Positions 13,735-21,978 of a stretch of DNA of 64,000 bases are shown here, one piece after another; within the stretch, counting starts at the first letter, position 1, and every line of letters begins with the position of its first letter. The notes under the pieces were generated by a model. That model saw only the letters and a program-made list of their open reading frames with translations. It ran no database searches and had not been told where the DNA came from. The stretch spans positions 1,674,001 to 1,738,000 of the forward strand of contig NZ_CP016172.1 of assembly GCF_001676725.1 (NCBI RefSeq). Reading direction: 5' to 3'. Position numbers and translations under genes: made by a program. The DNA comes from Bordetella flabilis. Lineage in GTDB: Bacteria; Pseudomonadota; Gammaproteobacteria; Burkholderiales; Burkholderiaceae_B.

Positions 13735-15444
13735 TCAAGATGTGTGCGCGTGCACTTTGCGTTTGCCCAGCACCGCGCCCTGTTCGATGGGCTGCACCAG
13801 TTGGGCATACTGCAGAAGATAGGTACTGTTGCCGCCGCCCAATTCGAGTTCGCGAGGCTTCCATTCGCCCAGGCGGCGGGCGATCTCCTCGTGCGGCACA
13901 TCCATGTCGATCTTGCGATTGACGAAGTCGATATGGATGGTCTCGCCCTGCCTGACCACGGCAAGCGGACCCCCGGCTGCCGATTCCGGCATCAACTGGC
14001 CGACGATGATCCCCCGGTTCAATCCGGATAGCTCGCCGTCGGTGACGACGGCCACGTATTCGGCGATACCGGCGCCATTCAAGGCCGCCACAAAGCTGCA
14101 CGCGAACACGGTGCCCGGTCCGCCACTGGGACCCATATTGCGCAGCACGATCACGTCGCCCTTGTTGATTTTTCCTTCGCCGAGCGCCGCAATGGCTTCG
14201 TCCTCGCCTTCGTAGATATTGGCGGGGCCGGAAAACCCGGCCCGTTCGCCCGGTACGGCTGACAATTTCACGATTGCGCCGTTGGGCGCGAGGTTGCCGC
14301 GCAGAATACCGACGCCGGGCCGCTGGCTGACCGGATTCGCCAGCGACCGGATGATCTTGCCGTCCTTGACGGCTGCATTGCGGATGTTTTCGCCGATGGT
14401 CTGGCGCGTGACGGTGAGCGCATCGAGATATAGATGTTCGCGCAACTCGCTCATGACGGCAGGTGTGCCACCGGCCGCTTCCAGGTCTTCGGTGCGGAAA
14501 GGACCATTGGGACGCACGGCCGTCAGCAGCTTGATGGTCTTGCCGTACTCCTCGTACAGCTTCACCACGTCCAGCGCGAGTTCGGCTTCGGTGGCGATGG
14601 CGGCAATGTGGCGCACCGTGTTGACCGAGCCGCCGACGGCCAGCACCATCATGACGGCATTGCGGATGGCTTCTTCGGTAATGATTTTGCGCGCCGAGAC
14701 GCCGTGGCGCGTCAGTTCGACGATCTGGCGGCCGGCGGCTTGTGCGTACTCGTTCAGCCGGCGGCCATTTGCCCAGATGGGCGAGTTGCCTGGCAGGGTC
14801 ATGCCCATGGCCTCCGCGACGATATGCATGGAGTTCGCGGTTCCAAGGCCAGCGCAGACGCCGGGCGACTGGATCGCCACATCGGTCATGTCGGTGAGGT
14901 CCTTGAGCGTGATCGTACGGGTCGCCAACGCGCCGATCTGCTCATAGACGTCGTCGATGTCGAAGAACTGATCCTCGAACTTCTCGTTGGAGCACTTGCC
15001 GCCGATCTGGTAGCCACAGGTCAGGAGCAGGGAAGGGACGTCCAGGCGCGCGGCGGCCATCAGGTGGGCGGGCGTGGTCTTGTCGCAGGAAGACAGGCAG
15101 ATCATGCCGTCCAGCACCGCGCCTTCCATCATGCATTCCACCTCATTAACCATCAGGTCGCGGGTGGGCATGAGGTAGCGCGCTTTCTTGCCTGCGCTGG
15201 TGACGAAATCGCTGGGGGCAACGGTGCGTACTTCGAAGGCCAGCCCGCCGGCATCGCGGATGGCTTGCTGGACCAGGGCGCTGATGGCGTCCAGGTGGAC
15301 GTAACAGCAGGACAGCTTGTTTGAGGTGTTGATGATGGCGATCTTGGGTTTGTCCATGTCCTCCTCACGGATACCCATGCTGCGCCACTGGCTGCGCCGC
15401 ACCGCCCAGCGGGTGGAGCCGGGTTCGAAGTTGCTTCTGTACAT
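13735..15444 (-). CDS. IlvD/Edd family dehydratase, probably sugar-acid type
   Basis: 569 residues, the size of dihydroxy-acid and sugar-acid dehydratases. Cluster-binding cysteines appear as Cys46/Cys47 (KLSCCYVH), Cys120 (SSCDKTTPAH) and Cys197 (PGVCAGLGTANSM), and the catalytic Ser motif is TDGELSGL near residue 470. The pattern matches the arabinonate/xylonate dehydratase branch rather than Edd, whose motif differs around the second Cys. It would convert an aldonic or dihydroxy acid to its 2-keto derivative in the cytoplasm. The start at 15444 has AGGAGA 6 bases upstream. It heads a likely operon with the MHS transporter and FAD oxidoreductase and is divergent from a FadR-type regulator. 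A biosynthetic IlvD role is unlikely in this setting. Confidence 0.87.
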   Translation of the reverse strand: MYRSNFEPGSTRWAVRRSQWRSMGIREEDMDKPKIAIINTSNKLSCCYVHLDAISALVQQAIRDAGGLAFEVRTVAPSDFVTSAGKKARYLMPTRDLMVNEVECMMEGAVLDGMICLSSCDKTTPAHLMAAARLDVPSLLLTCGYQIGGKCSNEKFEDQFFDIDDVYEQIGALATRTITLKDLTDMTDVAIQSPGVCAGLGTANSMHIVAEAMGMTLPGNSPIWANGRRLNEYAQAAGRQIVELTRHGVSARKIITEEAIRNAVMMVLAVGGSVNTVRHIAAIATEAELALDVVKLYEEYGKTIKLLTAVRPNGPFRTEDLEAAGGTPAVMSELREHLYLDALTVTRQTIGENIRNAAVKDGKIIRSLANPVSQRPGVGILRGNLAPNGAIVKLSAVPGERAGFSGPANIYEGEDEAIAALGEGKINKGDVIVLRNMGPSGGPGTVFACSFVAALNGAGIAEYVAVVTDGELSGLNRGIIVGQLMPESAAGGPLAVVRQGETIHIDFVNRKIDMDVPHEEIARRLGEWKPRELELGGGNSTYLLQYAQLVQPIEQGAVLGKRKVHAHTS

Positions 15445-15527
15445 CGTTCTGTCTCCTGAATTGCTGCTCGCATGGCCACCAAGCCTGCGGGCAAGCCTGT
15501 CGAGGATTGGTATGCTATCCGACTAAA

Positions 15528-15542
15528 AGTGGTCTGACAACT
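15528..15542. promoter_or_regulatory. candidate FadR/GntR operator
   Basis: AGTGGTC-T-GACAACT is an inverted repeat with one mismatch in the 230-base gap between the dehydratase and the regulator. FadR-subfamily operators generally follow TnGTnnnACnA, which TGGTCTGACAA fits. It lies about 85 bases upstream of the dehydratase start. Confidence 0.45.
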
Positions 15543-15674
15543 GTCCAATATCCAGGGATTTACCCTAGGAGATGTATTCGTCGCGCAGGCTGCAAGGGGA
15601 AGTGGACGGACCATTTTTCCGAAGAATGGTAAAGTTCCTCGGTTATCTATTTCGCATGTCCGGCATTGAGCCAC

Positions 15675-16382
15675 ATGAGCAAGCCCCGTTTTTCAATGCT
15701 TCCCATAAAGCGCACAGACATCTTCCAGGAGGTCTGCCAGCAGCTCGAAAACTTGCTTAATAGCGGCCAATTCCAGATCGGCGACAAACTGCCCTCCGAA
15801 CGCGAACTGTCCGAGAGCTTTTCCGTGAGCCGTTCATCGATCCGCCAGGCGCTGAAGGTGCTGGAAGCGGCGGGACGCATCGAGACCCGTGTCGGCAGCG
15901 GTACCTACTTCGTCGAAAAACAGGCGGTTGCCAGCAGCGGCGACAACCTGAATGCGCTGCTGGCGCAGGGCGTGAGCAAGGAGTTCATGCAGCAGTTGAT
16001 CGCGGCGCGCACGGCCGTCGAGCGCGCCGTGTTCGAGGCGTATTCCATCAAGGCCAACAAAGGCAGCATCCGGGCCTTGAAAGAACTGATCGACGAGAAC
16101 GCCCAGGACAAGACAGCGAAGGACGAGTTCGAGGAAAATGCGGGGCTGGACCTGAGCTTCGAGGCCAAGGTCGCCGAGCTGGCCGGCAATCCCATCCTTT
16201 CCGCCATGCAGCGGCAGATCCATCAGCTATGGACACAGGCTTGGAGAATCTACGGCTTTGTGCCGGAAAGCCGTGACACGCTGCACCAGGAGCACTGCGC
16301 GATCATTGAAGCGCTGGCATCGAAGAACACGCCGCGTGTTATCGACTTGGTAGTCCAGCACGTGGACAAGGAAGTCCTGTAG
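15675..16382 (+). CDS. FadR/GntR family transcriptional regulator
   Basis: 235 residues. An N-terminal winged helix (GDKLPSERELSESFSVSRSS then QALKVLEAAGRIE and GSGTYF) is followed by an all-helical FCD ligand domain from about residue 85 (LIAARTAVERAVF, LSFEAKVAELAGN, HQEHCAIIEALA). FCD domains hold a metal and bind organic acids; the acidic and His residues D/H...H pattern is present. It is divergent from the dehydratase operon and probably represses it, releasing DNA when a sugar acid binds. ATG at 15675 is chosen; a TTG three codons upstream and an ATG at 15696 are alternatives, none with a strong ribosome site. Confidence 0.88.
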   Translation: MSKPRFSMLPIKRTDIFQEVCQQLENLLNSGQFQIGDKLPSERELSESFSVSRSSIRQALKVLEAAGRIETRVGSGTYFVEKQAVASSGDNLNALLAQGVSKEFMQQLIAARTAVERAVFEAYSIKANKGSIRALKELIDENAQDKTAKDEFEENAGLDLSFEAKVAELAGNPILSAMQRQIHQLWTQAWRIYGFVPESRDTLHQEHCAIIEALASKNTPRVIDLVVQHVDKEVL

Positions 16383-16518
16383 CGTTGCTGCCGCGCGTGG
16401 TCTGTGTCGCGCGACAATATCCGACAATACCGAACGCGGCACAGCCGCCACGATGCGGGCCGCAATCGTACCCCCATCGCGCCATACAGGCGGGCGCCAA
16501 GGCGCGGCCCACGGTCGA

Positions 16519-17913
16519 TCAAATCACCACCGACAACCCCAAGGTCAGCACCAGCCCCATCACCGCCAGCACGGTTTCCATCAGCGACCACGTCTTGATC
16601 GTCTGGCCGATGGTCAGGCCGAAATACTCCTTCACCAGCCAGAACCCGGCGTCGTTCACGTGGGAAAAGAACAAAGAGCCTGCCCCGATGGCGAGCACGA
16701 CCAGGGACAACTGGCCGGGGGGCAGGTTGGTGGCCAGGGGAGCCACGATGCCGGCCGCGGTGACGGTCGCCACCGTCGCGGATCCTGTGGCGAGGCGGAT
16801 CAACACCGCCACGATCCAGCCGAGCACCAGCGTGGACAGCCCGGCCGCCAGCGCGATCTTCGCGATGGCGCTACCCGTGCCGCCATCGACCAGCGCCTGC
16901 TTGAAGCCGCCGCCGGCGCCGACGATCAGCATGACGCCGACTACCGGCAGCAGGCTGTTGCTGATTTTCTTGGACAGCACCGGCATGGAGAACCCGACCG
17001 CCCTGCCGAAGGTAAACATGGCCATCAGCACGGCGACCAGCAGGGCGAAGACCGGATCGCCGATGAAGTCCAGGATGTGGCGCAGCGGGGAGCCCTTGTC
17101 CAGCCAGATATCGGCGGCCGCCTTGAGCAGCATCAGCACGATCGGCGACAGCAGCGTAATCAGGGTCCACGCGAACGTCGGGCTGCGGCGTGGCTTGGCG
17201 TCCTGTTCGTCCGCGGCGCCTTCGGCCGCTTCCTCGCCCGAGGTAACGGCGAAGCCCGCGCCGGCGGCGCCTATGGGCACCATGCGCGCTGCGAGAACAC
17301 CGAACATGGGGCCGCCGACGATCACGGTCGGGATGGCGATGAGCAGTCCCAGCGCCAAGGTCATGCCGACATCCGCGTGCAGGATGGCGATGGCGGCGAG
17401 CGGGCCCGGATGTGGCGGAATGAAGCCATGCAGCACCGACAGTCCCGCCAAGGCGGGAATGCCCAGCCGCATGGCCGGTCCCTTGGACCGGTGCACGGCC
17501 AGCATGACGACAGGAATCAGCAGGACGAGGCCGATCTCGAAGAACATCGGGATGCCGATGATGCTGGCCACCAGCGCCATCTTCCAGGGCAGGGTGGCGG
17601 GACGTCCGCGCAGGATGCGGTCCACCAGTTGATCCGCCCCGCCGGAGTCGGCCAGCAGCTTGCCGAGCATGGCGCCCAGCGCGATCAGCACGCCGACATA
17701 GCCGAGCACACTGCCGACGCCGGCTTCATAGGATGACGCGACTTTCTCCAAGGGGATTCCGGAGCCCACCCCGACAAAAAGCGCGCCGATGGTCAGCGCG
17801 ATGAAGGCATGCAGCTTCAGCCAGACGATCAGCAGGACCAGGATGCCAATGCCGACGGCCGCCACGATAAGCACCTGGATATCGTGGGAGGTCAACGCGG
17901 TCGCTGCATTCAT
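16519..17913 (-). CDS. gntP: GntP family gluconate:H+ symporter
   Basis: 464 residues of very hydrophobic sequence with about 12-14 membrane segments, the size of GntP/GntT permeases. Signature stretches include GFIPPHPGPLAAIA, SHVNDAGFWLVKEYFGL and GSATVATVTAAG. A hydrophilic insert of about 30 residues (EEAAEGAADEQDAKPRRS) separates the two halves. It imports gluconate or a related aldonate. Its ATG overlaps the stop of the gluconokinase gene by four bases, so the two are translationally coupled and serve one pathway. It converges on the FadR-type regulator. Confidence 0.93.
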   Translation of the reverse strand: MNAATALTSHDIQVLIVAAVGIGILVLLIVWLKLHAFIALTIGALFVGVGSGIPLEKVASSYEAGVGSVLGYVGVLIALGAMLGKLLADSGGADQLVDRILRGRPATLPWKMALVASIIGIPMFFEIGLVLLIPVVMLAVHRSKGPAMRLGIPALAGLSVLHGFIPPHPGPLAAIAILHADVGMTLALGLLIAIPTVIVGGPMFGVLAARMVPIGAAGAGFAVTSGEEAAEGAADEQDAKPRRSPTFAWTLITLLSPIVLMLLKAAADIWLDKGSPLRHILDFIGDPVFALLVAVLMAMFTFGRAVGFSMPVLSKKISNSLLPVVGVMLIVGAGGGFKQALVDGGTGSAIAKIALAAGLSTLVLGWIVAVLIRLATGSATVATVTAAGIVAPLATNLPPGQLSLVVLAIGAGSLFFSHVNDAGFWLVKEYFGLTIGQTIKTWSLMETVLAVMGLVLTLGLSVVI

Positions 17914-18458
17914 TGGCTATCCTTGTTTCCGGTTGCGGAAGTCAGGCCCAGGGTCTGGATAATGGTCTGTGCGATGGCCGACGGTGCCGGACCGACATCG
18001 ACGCGCACGGCGGGCTCATCGGGTGTGGGCTCTTCCAGGGCGGCGAACTGGCTGTCCAGCAGGGTGGGCGGCATGAAGTGCCCATGCCGGGCGGTCAGGC
18101 GCGCCGCGATGACATCGCGCGAGCCCGCCAGGTAGACGAAGGTGACGCCGGCGCCGCGCCGGTTGATGACGTCCCGGTAAGCGCGCTTGAGCGCCGAGCA
18201 TGTGATCAGGCCGTTCTCGCCGGCGTCCAGGCATGCGTCGACCCAGTCGGCGACTTTCTCCAGCCAGGGTGCGCGGTCTTCGTCGGTAAGCGGGTGCCCC
18301 GCATGCATCTTGTCGATATTGGATTGGGGATGCAGGGCATCGCCTTCCTCGAATGGCCAGTTCAGGCGACCCGACAGGATGGCGGCGACGGTGGTCTTGC
18401 CGCAGCCGGATACGCCCATGACCACCAGCACCATCGGTTTTGCGACGGGTTCAGTCAT
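17910..18458 (-). CDS. gntK: gluconokinase
   Basis: 182 residues, the usual length of GntK. The P-loop GVSGCGKTT lies at residues 15-23, followed by the family motifs FEEGDALHPQSNIDKMHAGHPLTDEDRAPWL and CSALKRAYRD; later HFMPPTLLDSQFAALEEP is also diagnostic. It phosphorylates gluconate with ATP to 6-phosphogluconate, feeding the Entner-Doudoroff or pentose phosphate route. A very strong ribosome site, AAGGAGGT, lies 7 bases before the ATG at 18458. It is first in a two-gene operon with gntP. Two regions of about 300 bases beyond its start hold no recognised gene. Confidence 0.95.
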   Translation of the reverse strand: MTEPVAKPMVLVVMGVSGCGKTTVAAILSGRLNWPFEEGDALHPQSNIDKMHAGHPLTDEDRAPWLEKVADWVDACLDAGENGLITCSALKRAYRDVINRRGAGVTFVYLAGSRDVIAARLTARHGHFMPPTLLDSQFAALEEPTPDEPAVRVDVGPAPSAIAQTIIQTLGLTSATGNKDSQ

Positions 18459-18757
18459 CCAAAGGACCTCCTTGGTATGGCTGGCGCACATGCCTGCGGC
18501 AAGCGCGCGTGCGGGCCAACCGTTGGGTGCCGGGCGGGATGCGCACGCCGGTCGGGGCGAGGCAGGCCGCCGCGGAATTAAGCTGTTGTTCAGGCTATTC
18601 ACGCGCGACGGACAGATTAGCCGAAAGTCTGGCAACGGTGTGGATGAGCTATGCCTGCGTAGGCTTTATGGTGCCCGGCCAACGGCCGAGGGGTCGATAG
18701 TCTTGCAAGCCCGTCTGCCCCTATGCTGGCGCGATTGTCCAGCCGCGAGATCCGATC

Positions 18758-19519
18758 TTGAGCCATCTGCTGATTGCCGTTTTGGTTTTCGCCAGCGTGA
18801 CCGCCGCCGCGGTCGTCGGGTTGCGCCTGCGCGATGTGCTGCCGGAACACCACCTCAGCGCCTTGTCCGTGGACGCGATCAAGCTGGCAACGGGGTTGGT
18901 GGCCACTCTGGCCGCATTGGTGCTGGGACTGCTGGTGTCGTCGTCCAAGGGATCGCTGGACTCCGTCAATGGCGAGTTGACACGCAATGCCGCCTATATG
19001 CTCGAACTGGACCGGCTGCTCCAGGACTATGGTCCGGCCGCTGCGGAGTTACGCGCCGGGATGCGGCGGGACTACGCGACGACGGTGCGACTGCTGTCCG
19101 AAGAGCAGCCGATCATGGTGGACAGGGCCTATATGCAATCGCGCATGCGCTACCTGGAGGATTACCAGTTCCGGCTCATGCAACTGCAGGCGGATGATGA
19201 CCTGCACCGCCAGATGCGCGCGCGCGCCGTACAACTGCAAGGGCAGGTCACCAATACGCGGTGGCTGCTGGTCCTGCAACGTGACGGCGCGATATCGATG
19301 CCTCTGGTGACGGTGCTGGTGGCATGGCTGGTGGTGATCTTCGCGTCGTTCGGCCTGCTGTCGCCGCGCAACGGCGCCGTGGTGATCGCCCTCGTACTGT
19401 CCGCGCTTTCCGCCTCGGGCGCGATCTTCCTGATCCTGGAAATGGATCGGCCGCTGGACGGCATGGTCCGCATTTCTGTGGTGCCCCTGCGCGACGCCTT
19501 GCAGCGCATGGCGCAGTAG
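18758..19519 (+). CDS. DUF4239-like (bestrophin-like) membrane protein
   Basis: 253 residues. Two membrane helices near the N-terminus (about 3-22 and 45-64), a soluble helical middle part of about 120 residues, and two more helices (about 185-205 and 210-228) near the end. LATGLVATLAALVLGLLVSSSKGS and the C-terminal FLILEMDRPLDGMVRIS are characteristic of the DUF4239/bestrophin-like group, of unknown function. No ATG fits; TTG at 18758 with GAGA upstream gives a sensible membrane start. It stands alone and converges on the PepSY gene, separated by a strong hairpin. Confidence 0.75.
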   Translation: MSHLLIAVLVFASVTAAAVVGLRLRDVLPEHHLSALSVDAIKLATGLVATLAALVLGLLVSSSKGSLDSVNGELTRNAAYMLELDRLLQDYGPAAAELRAGMRRDYATTVRLLSEEQPIMVDRAYMQSRMRYLEDYQFRLMQLQADDDLHRQMRARAVQLQGQVTNTRWLLVLQRDGAISMPLVTVLVAWLVVIFASFGLLSPRNGAVVIALVLSALSASGAIFLILEMDRPLDGMVRISVVPLRDALQRMAQ

Positions 19520-19520
19520 A

Positions 19521-19558
19521 GCGATCCCGCGGGGAGGCGAGCCACCCGCCGGGATCGC
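19521..19558. terminator. bidirectional hairpin between convergent genes
   Basis: GCGATCCCG (19521-19529) pairs with CGGGATCGC (19550-19558), and CGGG/CCCG extends the stem past one bulged C. It starts two bases after one stop codon and ends before the convergent gene's stop. There is no T run, so its efficiency as a terminator is uncertain. Confidence 0.5.
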
Positions 19559-19571
19559 GCATCCTGTGCCT

Positions 19572-21023
19572 TCAGGCCTGGCTGTGGCTGTGTTGTCGCG
19601 CGCGTCCTGCGAATTGCCAGCGCGTCATGTCGACCAGCATGAAGGCCAGCAGGCTCAATCCCATCAGGGGAAGGGTCCATCCCAGGGCAAGGGCCAACAG
19701 CAGGGCGGCCCAGCGCTGCGCCGCTGGCAAGCGGCGCCACGCCTGGGACACCGTCAATACAGGCGCGCCGGGGGCGGGCCGGCGCCGCCACCACATGGCA
19801 TAGCCCAGCACGATCATGACGCTCAGGGCGATGCCGAAGGCGGCCATCAGCAGCTGGTTGGCCCAGCCGAAAAGAATCCCCATATGCGCGTCGATGCCCC
19901 ATCGGATGAGCTTGGCGACGAGCGGGAAGGAGGCGAAGTCGGCGCGGCTGACGATGGACATGTCGCGGCCATCGATGGCGACCGTGTCGACCTGCGTCGG
20001 CCAGGCACGATCGACCTCCCGCACGGTCCAGGCCTGGTCCGCCTTGCGCGGCGGGCGGATTTCAATGTCGCCGGCATCGATCCCGCCGGCCTGTGCGGCC
20101 AGCAGGACACGGTCGAACTGCGCCGCCGCGGGAGCGCCCGACGTCGCGCCGGCCACCGGGGAGGCGCTCGCACTGGCCGCTGCCCTCCCATGCATATGTT
20201 CCGCGTGCTCGCCGCCCGATGGGCTGTGCGGTCCTGCCGTCAGCTTGGTGGACACCGATGGGGTGACCCAGCCCAGCTCCTGCCGCACGACATCGATACG
20301 GCCTCCGGCCCAGCGTGACCAGGTCAGGCCGGTTGCCGAAAGAAAGAACAGCCCGATCGCGATCCAGAGCCCGATGACGCTGTGCACGCGGCGCAGCCGC
20401 CTTCTCCCCCCAGAGGATGCACGGGCGACCTGTGCGGCGCGCCGCCGGCCGCTGGCCCACAGGATGATGCCTCCCAACGCGGCGAACCATAGCCACGATG
20501 CGGCAAGCTCGCTGTAGTTGCGGCCGGCATCGCCGAGCATGAGATTGCGATGCAGGAAATCCAGCGTCGTGCGAAACGGCAGGGTGCCGCTGGTGCCGTA
20601 CACAGGCAGGTCGCCCTTGATGTCCAGCGTGACGGGATCCACGAAGATGGCGCGCTGCCGGGAGTCATCCAGCGCCGGATCATTGAACATCACGCGCGTG
20701 GTCCTGCCTGGCTCCAGCGCCGGGCGCACGGCGGCCAGGGTCAGTCCGCCCCCGATCGCGCTTCGTGCGGCGTCGATCTGCTCGGCCAGCGTGCGCCGGG
20801 GGCCGGGCGCATCGCTGCGGAGCTGGGCCGCGTACAGGTGATCCTCGATCTGTGGCGTCAGGACGAAGAGCGTGCCGGTGATGGCGGCAACCAGGATGAA
20901 GGGACCGACGAACAGGCCGACATAAAAATGCAGGCGGGTCAGCAGCGCGATCAGCGCGGTTCCTGAAGCCGGTGTTTGCGCGCCGCGGAGAGCCGTCGGG
21001 GCGCGCTGTTGTGCTTGGGACAT
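19572..21023 (-). CDS. PepSY-associated transmembrane protein
   Basis: 483 residues with four main membrane helices: near 27-47 (LHFYVGLFVGPFILVAAITG), about 165-185, about 218-238 and about 400-425, followed by two more at the C-terminus. The first helix with its conserved His/Gly pattern, the WxWFAALGGIILWxxG segment and RRVHSVIGLWIAIGLFFLSATGL define the PepSY-TM family (PiuB-like). Relatives act with siderophore or haem uptake and as membrane ferric reductases. A periplasmic loop holds a short His/Met-rich stretch (GGEHAEHMHG). Start at 21023 with AAGGTG upstream. The His-rich DUF2946 gene lies just upstream in the same direction, suggesting a shared metal role. Confidence 0.85.
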   Translation of the reverse strand: MSQAQQRAPTALRGAQTPASGTALIALLTRLHFYVGLFVGPFILVAAITGTLFVLTPQIEDHLYAAQLRSDAPGPRRTLAEQIDAARSAIGGGLTLAAVRPALEPGRTTRVMFNDPALDDSRQRAIFVDPVTLDIKGDLPVYGTSGTLPFRTTLDFLHRNLMLGDAGRNYSELAASWLWFAALGGIILWASGRRRAAQVARASSGGRRRLRRVHSVIGLWIAIGLFFLSATGLTWSRWAGGRIDVVRQELGWVTPSVSTKLTAGPHSPSGGEHAEHMHGRAAASASASPVAGATSGAPAAAQFDRVLLAAQAGGIDAGDIEIRPPRKADQAWTVREVDRAWPTQVDTVAIDGRDMSIVSRADFASFPLVAKLIRWGIDAHMGILFGWANQLLMAAFGIALSVMIVLGYAMWWRRRPAPGAPVLTVSQAWRRLPAAQRWAALLLALALGWTLPLMGLSLLAFMLVDMTRWQFAGRARQHSHSQA

Positions 21024-21167
21024 GGTGTGCACCTTGCCTGGGCGGGACGGCCGGGCACGCATCCATCGGATGCCTGGCGGTCGCCCCGTGCGCATGCGGC
21101 CGGTTCTTGCCGGCACGCGCGCGTGACCATATCGCTCCGGCCGATAGGCGGGAGCCCGGAAACCGTG

Positions 21168-21740
21168 TCAGGCAATGGGGCGGGGTGGTGCGCGGGAGCC
21201 GAGCGGGGGACCGGCAAGGGCCTGCGGCGGCAGGGTGGCGGTCGGCGGGGCAGGCAGCGCCCCATCGTCCATGGCCACCGCCAGGGGCACGAGCGCGCCG
21301 GGCGGCAGGTTCAAGGTCAGATGCGCCGCTGCCCAGAAGGGGCATTCGGCGCCGGCGGCATGGTCGTGTCCGGCGTCGTCCTTATCGCCGCCGTGGCCGG
21401 CGGCGTGCTGCAGGCCATGGGCCCCAAGGTGCACCGCCGACGCGTCGGCCGCGGTGTGCTCAGGATGACCATGTGCGGAGGGTACATCCGCAAGCCGGTC
21501 CGTGTGCCGGTCCGTGTGCCAGCCCGTCTGCCGGGCGTCATCGAGCGACAGCCGGACGGTGGAGACCGCGCCTAGCGCCGTGCACAGCGTGATCCGTACC
21601 ATTCCCTGGCGGAGGCTGTGCGGGTCGGGCATGTATCCGACGGGGATGGCCGCGCGAAAACCCACGACGAGCAGCAGCAGGCACAGCAGCATGCGTGTGC
21701 GGACAGCAGCGATACGGGTGGGCCAGGAGGCGGCGGACAT
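21168..21740 (-). CDS. DUF2946 family protein, His-rich
   Basis: 190 residues. A membrane helix or uncleaved signal near residues 15-32 (MLLCLLLLVVGFRAAIPVG) is followed by GYMPD and the ITLCTALG segment that typify DUF2946. The middle part is unusually rich in His and Asp, with 14 or so His between residues 72 and 130 (for example HTDRHTDR, GHPEHT, AGHGGDKDDAGHDHA). A second hydrophobic stretch with ECPFWAAAH comes before the Pro/Ala-rich tail. DUF2946 genes often sit beside copper or TonB-dependent receptor genes, so metal binding at the inner membrane is plausible but unproven. It precedes the PepSY gene by about 145 bases. Confidence 0.75.
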   Translation of the reverse strand: MSAASWPTRIAAVRTRMLLCLLLLVVGFRAAIPVGYMPDPHSLRQGMVRITLCTALGAVSTVRLSLDDARQTGWHTDRHTDRLADVPSAHGHPEHTAADASAVHLGAHGLQHAAGHGGDKDDAGHDHAAGAECPFWAAAHLTLNLPPGALVPLAVAMDDGALPAPPTATLPPQALAGPPLGSRAPPRPIA

Positions 21741-21795
21741 TCGCGAATTCTACGATACGGGGGCGGGCGGCCGACCATTGCGCTACATGCGGTTC

Positions 21796-21812
21796 CGCGG
21801 AAGGCTTCCGCG
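21796..21812. promoter_or_regulatory. 17-base perfect palindrome between divergent genes
   Basis: CGCGGAAG-G-CTTCCGCG lies between the DUF2946 gene (start 21740) and the 975-residue protein (start 21979). It could be an operator or a small hairpin. A repeat this short can also arise by chance. Confidence 0.35.
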
Positions 21813-21978
21813 AACCTTACGGAGGCAGGCGCGGATTCGCTGGAGCAAGGCGTGTACCTGTCCGCCATTTGCGGATACGTCCGGCAGCGCGCCGTCGACG
21901 CCTTGTCTAGGATGGTCACTATATGCCGATCCGCTTGCCGCGAGCGTCGGAGGCCTTGCATCACCGGGAGTCGCCAGG

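Noticed and set aside
16385-17736. Two long plus-strand frames
   Set aside because: Antisense to gntP, with no recognisable protein features.
21502-21978. Extension of the 975-residue protein upstream to 21502
   Set aside because: The extra 159 codons overlap DUF2946 on the other strand, have shadow-frame composition and lack a ribosome site, whereas 21979 has one.
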